A stretch of 64,000 nt of DNA, from contig NC_045438.1 in assembly GCF_002776525.5 (NCBI RefSeq), forward strand, positions 156,279,332 to 156,343,331. Direction: 5' to 3'. Both the position numbers and the translations under genes were made by a program. A model generated the notes under the pieces. It had not been told where the DNA came from, searched no databases, and saw only the letters and a program-made list of their open reading frames with translations. The stretch is from Piliocolobus tephrosceles. Lineage: Eukaryota; Chordata; Mammalia; Primates; Cercopithecidae. The number at the start of each line of letters is the position of its first letter. Position 1 is the stretch's first letter. Shown here piece after piece: positions 61,336 through 64,000 of the stretch.

Positions 61336-62685
61336 TCTAACAAATACTCAAACATTTTATTCCCCATAGCCTTTTGTCGTGCATGAGTAATTGAAAAAAA
61401 GAAAACCAATTTTGGCTTCCTTGCTGAATAGATGTAACTTAGAATTAATTTTAAAATTAAGAAAAATAATGAAATGTTTAATGACATCAATATCTGTACC
61501 TAATAACTCATAAAGGTTTATACATTTAAATATCATACTCAAAAAGTAAAGAAATTTAGTCTTAATATACAACATTCCAAATGAAAAAGAAATGGATGTT
61601 TTCAGGAAGCCAAATAAGGCTAACATTAAAGGAAGAGTTTTATATGTATAATATCTAATATGTGTTAAGTAATTTCTGAAATACTTTAACTTAATGTAAT
61701 AATTTCTAAGTAAATTCCATAATAAATTTGCACATTCTACAAATTTGTTCAGTGGCACTATGTAACACTATCACCTAGATTTTACCTAACACAGTATTTT
61801 TAAAAAGAAAAAATCTGGCATGTATTTCACAGACTTAACTTAAGCAACTAGTTATTCTTTAAGTTGTAATATGCATTAAGCAGTCAATGACTAACAACCT
61901 TACAATGTATTATTTCACCTAAACTATTTTTTACTCTACTATAAAACAATATTAATTAATATTTGGCTCTCATTCAAATTTCATCAGAAAACTAGGAAGT
62001 CAAATAAGTTTCTTTATATTTAGTACATTTAATACATGATACGATTTCCTCATGAGAAACAGATTTTTACTTAAAAAAAATTTTTAAACAGTAGCTTGAG
62101 GTGTAAGTTAAAATTACCAATCACATTTATTTTTAAACAAAGGCAGTATCCACAATGATATCCACAAGAAAACAAAAGACAAATATAATCATCATATTCA
62201 ATTTACCACTTATGTCAACAAAAGCCATAAAATGATCATACTATAAACTTGTTAGCAATTCTCTATTTGATGTAAAAGTATTTCCAATAAAATATACTAA
62301 TAACAATGATTAAAATTCTCAAAATTTATCTCTTCAGATATAAGCATTTTATCTACAAAACATGCAAGTGATTTTCTTCTACATTTTATGCAGAAAAAAA
62401 TCTTATAACTTTCATTGATTCGTTTTTCTTCTATTAGCCAGCTACACTACTCTATAATATCTATATAATAATATCAGGTTAGTAACACAGTCATTTCTGG
62501 TTACAGTTTAACCTACCATATTAGATTTTTCCGAGTGTATTGGTTCCACAATAATTTATTTGACCTGCTGTTGATGTCATTTACTTATATGCAAACATGC
62601 CGATTGAAGTTAGTCTCTTTTTATAACCAGGGTGTACACTGGTTTAATTGTTTAAACTCTTTTCATCAAATCACATCAAGTGTAG
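61336..62685. other. AT-rich intron with no recognised element
   Basis: No exon or repeat recognised; the reverse frame at 61357-61758 has no domain and lies in very AT-rich DNA. Confidence 0.45.
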
Positions 62686-62689
62686 GAAA

Positions 62690-63060
62690 TCACATCAAAG
62701 GGTGGGAACACATACAACGTTACAATCCTTTCATTTCACAGAGAGAATCCACAGGCACTTGCACAAACATATCCGTCACACCCAGGGGTATGTGCACAGT
62801 CACGTTACCAGCCATGACAGGTCGGCCATCCCCATTATCTGTGCCGCCGCGGCACACCTGAGCTCCCTGCCCCTTCACATCACATTTAGGAGCAGCTCTA
62901 AGGCAGACTCTCGCTCATGGGCTGCCTCCTGGAAGTCCTCCCCCACTACCTCTCCATGGCAACCGCAGCCACAGAGAAGCCAGTCCACCTCTTACGCAAA
63001 TGAAAGGAGGCCACAAATGTCAGCAGTCACAACATCCCCATTTTCCCTCCCTACTTAATT
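62690..63060. other. Less AT-rich intronic block, candidate regulatory element
   Basis: Contrasts with its AT-rich surroundings. It holds CTTACGCAAATG (C/EBP-like), CCATGGCAAC (half of an RFX-type X box) and CACCTG E-box-like motifs. No repeat family was recognised. The overlapping frames (62535-62861, 62648-63058) show no domain. Confidence 0.3.
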
Positions 63061-64000
63061 TCCTTCTTAAAGTCACAGTAATGCATTCTTCTTCTTCTGC
63101 ATCTGAGAGTACCTTCGCAACCATTTAATGGCTAGGAAAGCAACTTAGGAAAATCAGAGTTAAAAATCCATCTGTGTGACCACTTATATAACATGACTGA
63201 GAATCCAAAGACGATTATGATTTGCTGAGTTTCATTTACCGGCACAGTATCTCAGCAGGCCCCCTTTCTGTCTGGGCATCCTAGTATTTGAGATATGAGT
63301 CCTTTAAGGTATTAACCATCCTGTAATTTGGCTTTCTTAAAAACAACAGAGAGAGGCCATTCATTATGACGATCAAGAAACACTCAGTGCTTAATATGCA
63401 TTGTTACTTTTGCAGATTCTCATTTATTTAGAAAAGTCAAGGTTTTAAAAAAATATTTTTACTTTTAAACAATATAGTCAACTATCTATTAATAGTTCTA
63501 CAGGAAGGAAAACCTGAACAGATTATCATTCACTATTCAACTGTTATCAGGTTTAGTTTATACTGTAATTGTCTAAAGTTTTATTTCCCAGATATACATT
63601 TAAAGAAGCAAATATAATGGCTAGCTTACACTTCACGTGGCTACAGAGATTGGAAAGCAGATGTAAATCCCCATTAACAAAATCATGATTACAATAACTG
63701 TTTAACATATAGATGTCAGATTTTAAAGTATGTTTTAATCCATGGGATGCACCAAAGTATCAAATTCTGTAAGTGGTTATAAACATGTGATGGTCTAATA
63801 ATAAGAATTCCAATTGAAATAGCTTGGAACAAGATACTACTGGTGAACAATATAAATGTGGTGGGTTGAATATCCTCCAAAACATGTATTCTCCCAAGGA
63901 AAAATAAATTGAAATCCAAAACAGTTATGTTTACATGAAAAACAATATTAAGAGAATAATTAGAACATTAAAAACTACATATACATATATATGTATATGC
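63061..64000. other. Intron with no recognised element
   Basis: No exon or repeat recognised; ends in an ATATAC/GTATAT palindrome at about 63979-63999. Confidence 0.45.

Larger units (their letters stand above)
34165..64000 (-). other. HIVEP1: HIVEP1 intron upstream of the 54-nt exon (partial)
   Basis: The acceptor TTTCTTAG lies at 34165-34172. No exon encoding the expected first 13 residues was seen up to the right edge, so the interval is inferred to be intronic throughout. An unannotated non-coding exon cannot be excluded. Confidence 0.75.

Noticed and set aside
62648..63058. 136-residue frame
   Set aside because: Polar low-complexity translation overlapping another frame; no domain, and no splice sites linking it to HIVEP1.
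1..64000. tRNA, rRNA, snRNA or known miRNA genes
   Set aside because: No cloverleaf with A/B boxes or other recognised RNA gene was seen by eye; a covariance-model scan would be needed to exclude degraded copies.

Overview
This window is mammalian nuclear DNA, most likely from an Old World monkey (macaque, baboon or a relative). The sequence shows intron-rich, AT-rich DNA full of Alu, L1, L2, MIR, MaLR/ERV LTR and DNA-transposon copies, plus two exons of a vertebrate gene. The monkey call rests on several Alu copies (about 28.04-28.33, 29.57-29.86 and 29.87-30.17 kb) that carry the 'GCTTGAGCCAC' and 'GGCCGGATCTCAG' variants. From memory these mark the cercopithecoid AluYR subfamilies and are not typical of human AluY.

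The only protein-coding gene I can support is HIVEP1 (MBP-1/PRDII-BF1/ZNF40, a large ZAS-family zinc-finger transcription factor), on the minus strand. Its very large exon runs from 2953 down past the left edge of the window. In frame and without a stop it encodes about residues 32-1015, including the N-terminal C2H2 finger pair and the central CCHC finger. A 54-nt upstream exon lies at 34111-34164 and encodes DKIEEAQKELNGAEVSKK. The intron between them is 31 kb. Everything from 34165 to 64000 looks like the next intron towards the 5' end. I did not find the exon with the start codon, or a promoter.

Layout: 1-2953 HIVEP1 large exon; 3.3-4.2 kb an LTR carrying an exact kappa-B decamer, then an AluY; 4.2-8.3 kb no recognised element; 8.35-8.43 kb a perfect 80-nt-class palindrome; 9.5-11.4 kb L2 fragments, a GC-rich stretch and an LTR; 11.5-15.6 kb L1M ORF1 remnant, MLT1-type LTR and a nearly full-length Tigger1; 15.6-19.5 kb L1M remnants, an old Alu and a young L1 3' end; 19.8-22.4 kb MIR, reverse L1M and a small DNA transposon; 22.4-27 kb mostly unrecognised; 27-31 kb an L1M dissected by three AluYR copies and an LTR-like segment; 31-34 kb mostly unrecognised; 34.1 kb HIVEP1 small exon; 34.2-49 kb sparse L2/L1/MER20/MLT1; 49-56 kb Alus, an L1/HAL1 remnant and a Tc1/mariner-type element hosting two Alus; 56.7 kb a telomere-like tract; 57.4-58.4 kb a local duplication inserted in a MIR; 60.5-61.3 kb MER5A and two opposed MIRs; 61.3-64 kb mostly unrecognised.

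I see no operon-like or novel multi-gene system. The best leads are structural: the near-perfect palindrome, the short-range duplication into a MIR, a strictly alternating Z-DNA-type tract, a paired AP-1 hairpin and the kappa-B site close to the large exon of a kappa-B-binding factor. Repeat family names come from memory of consensus sequences and boundaries are approximate unless a target-site duplication is given.
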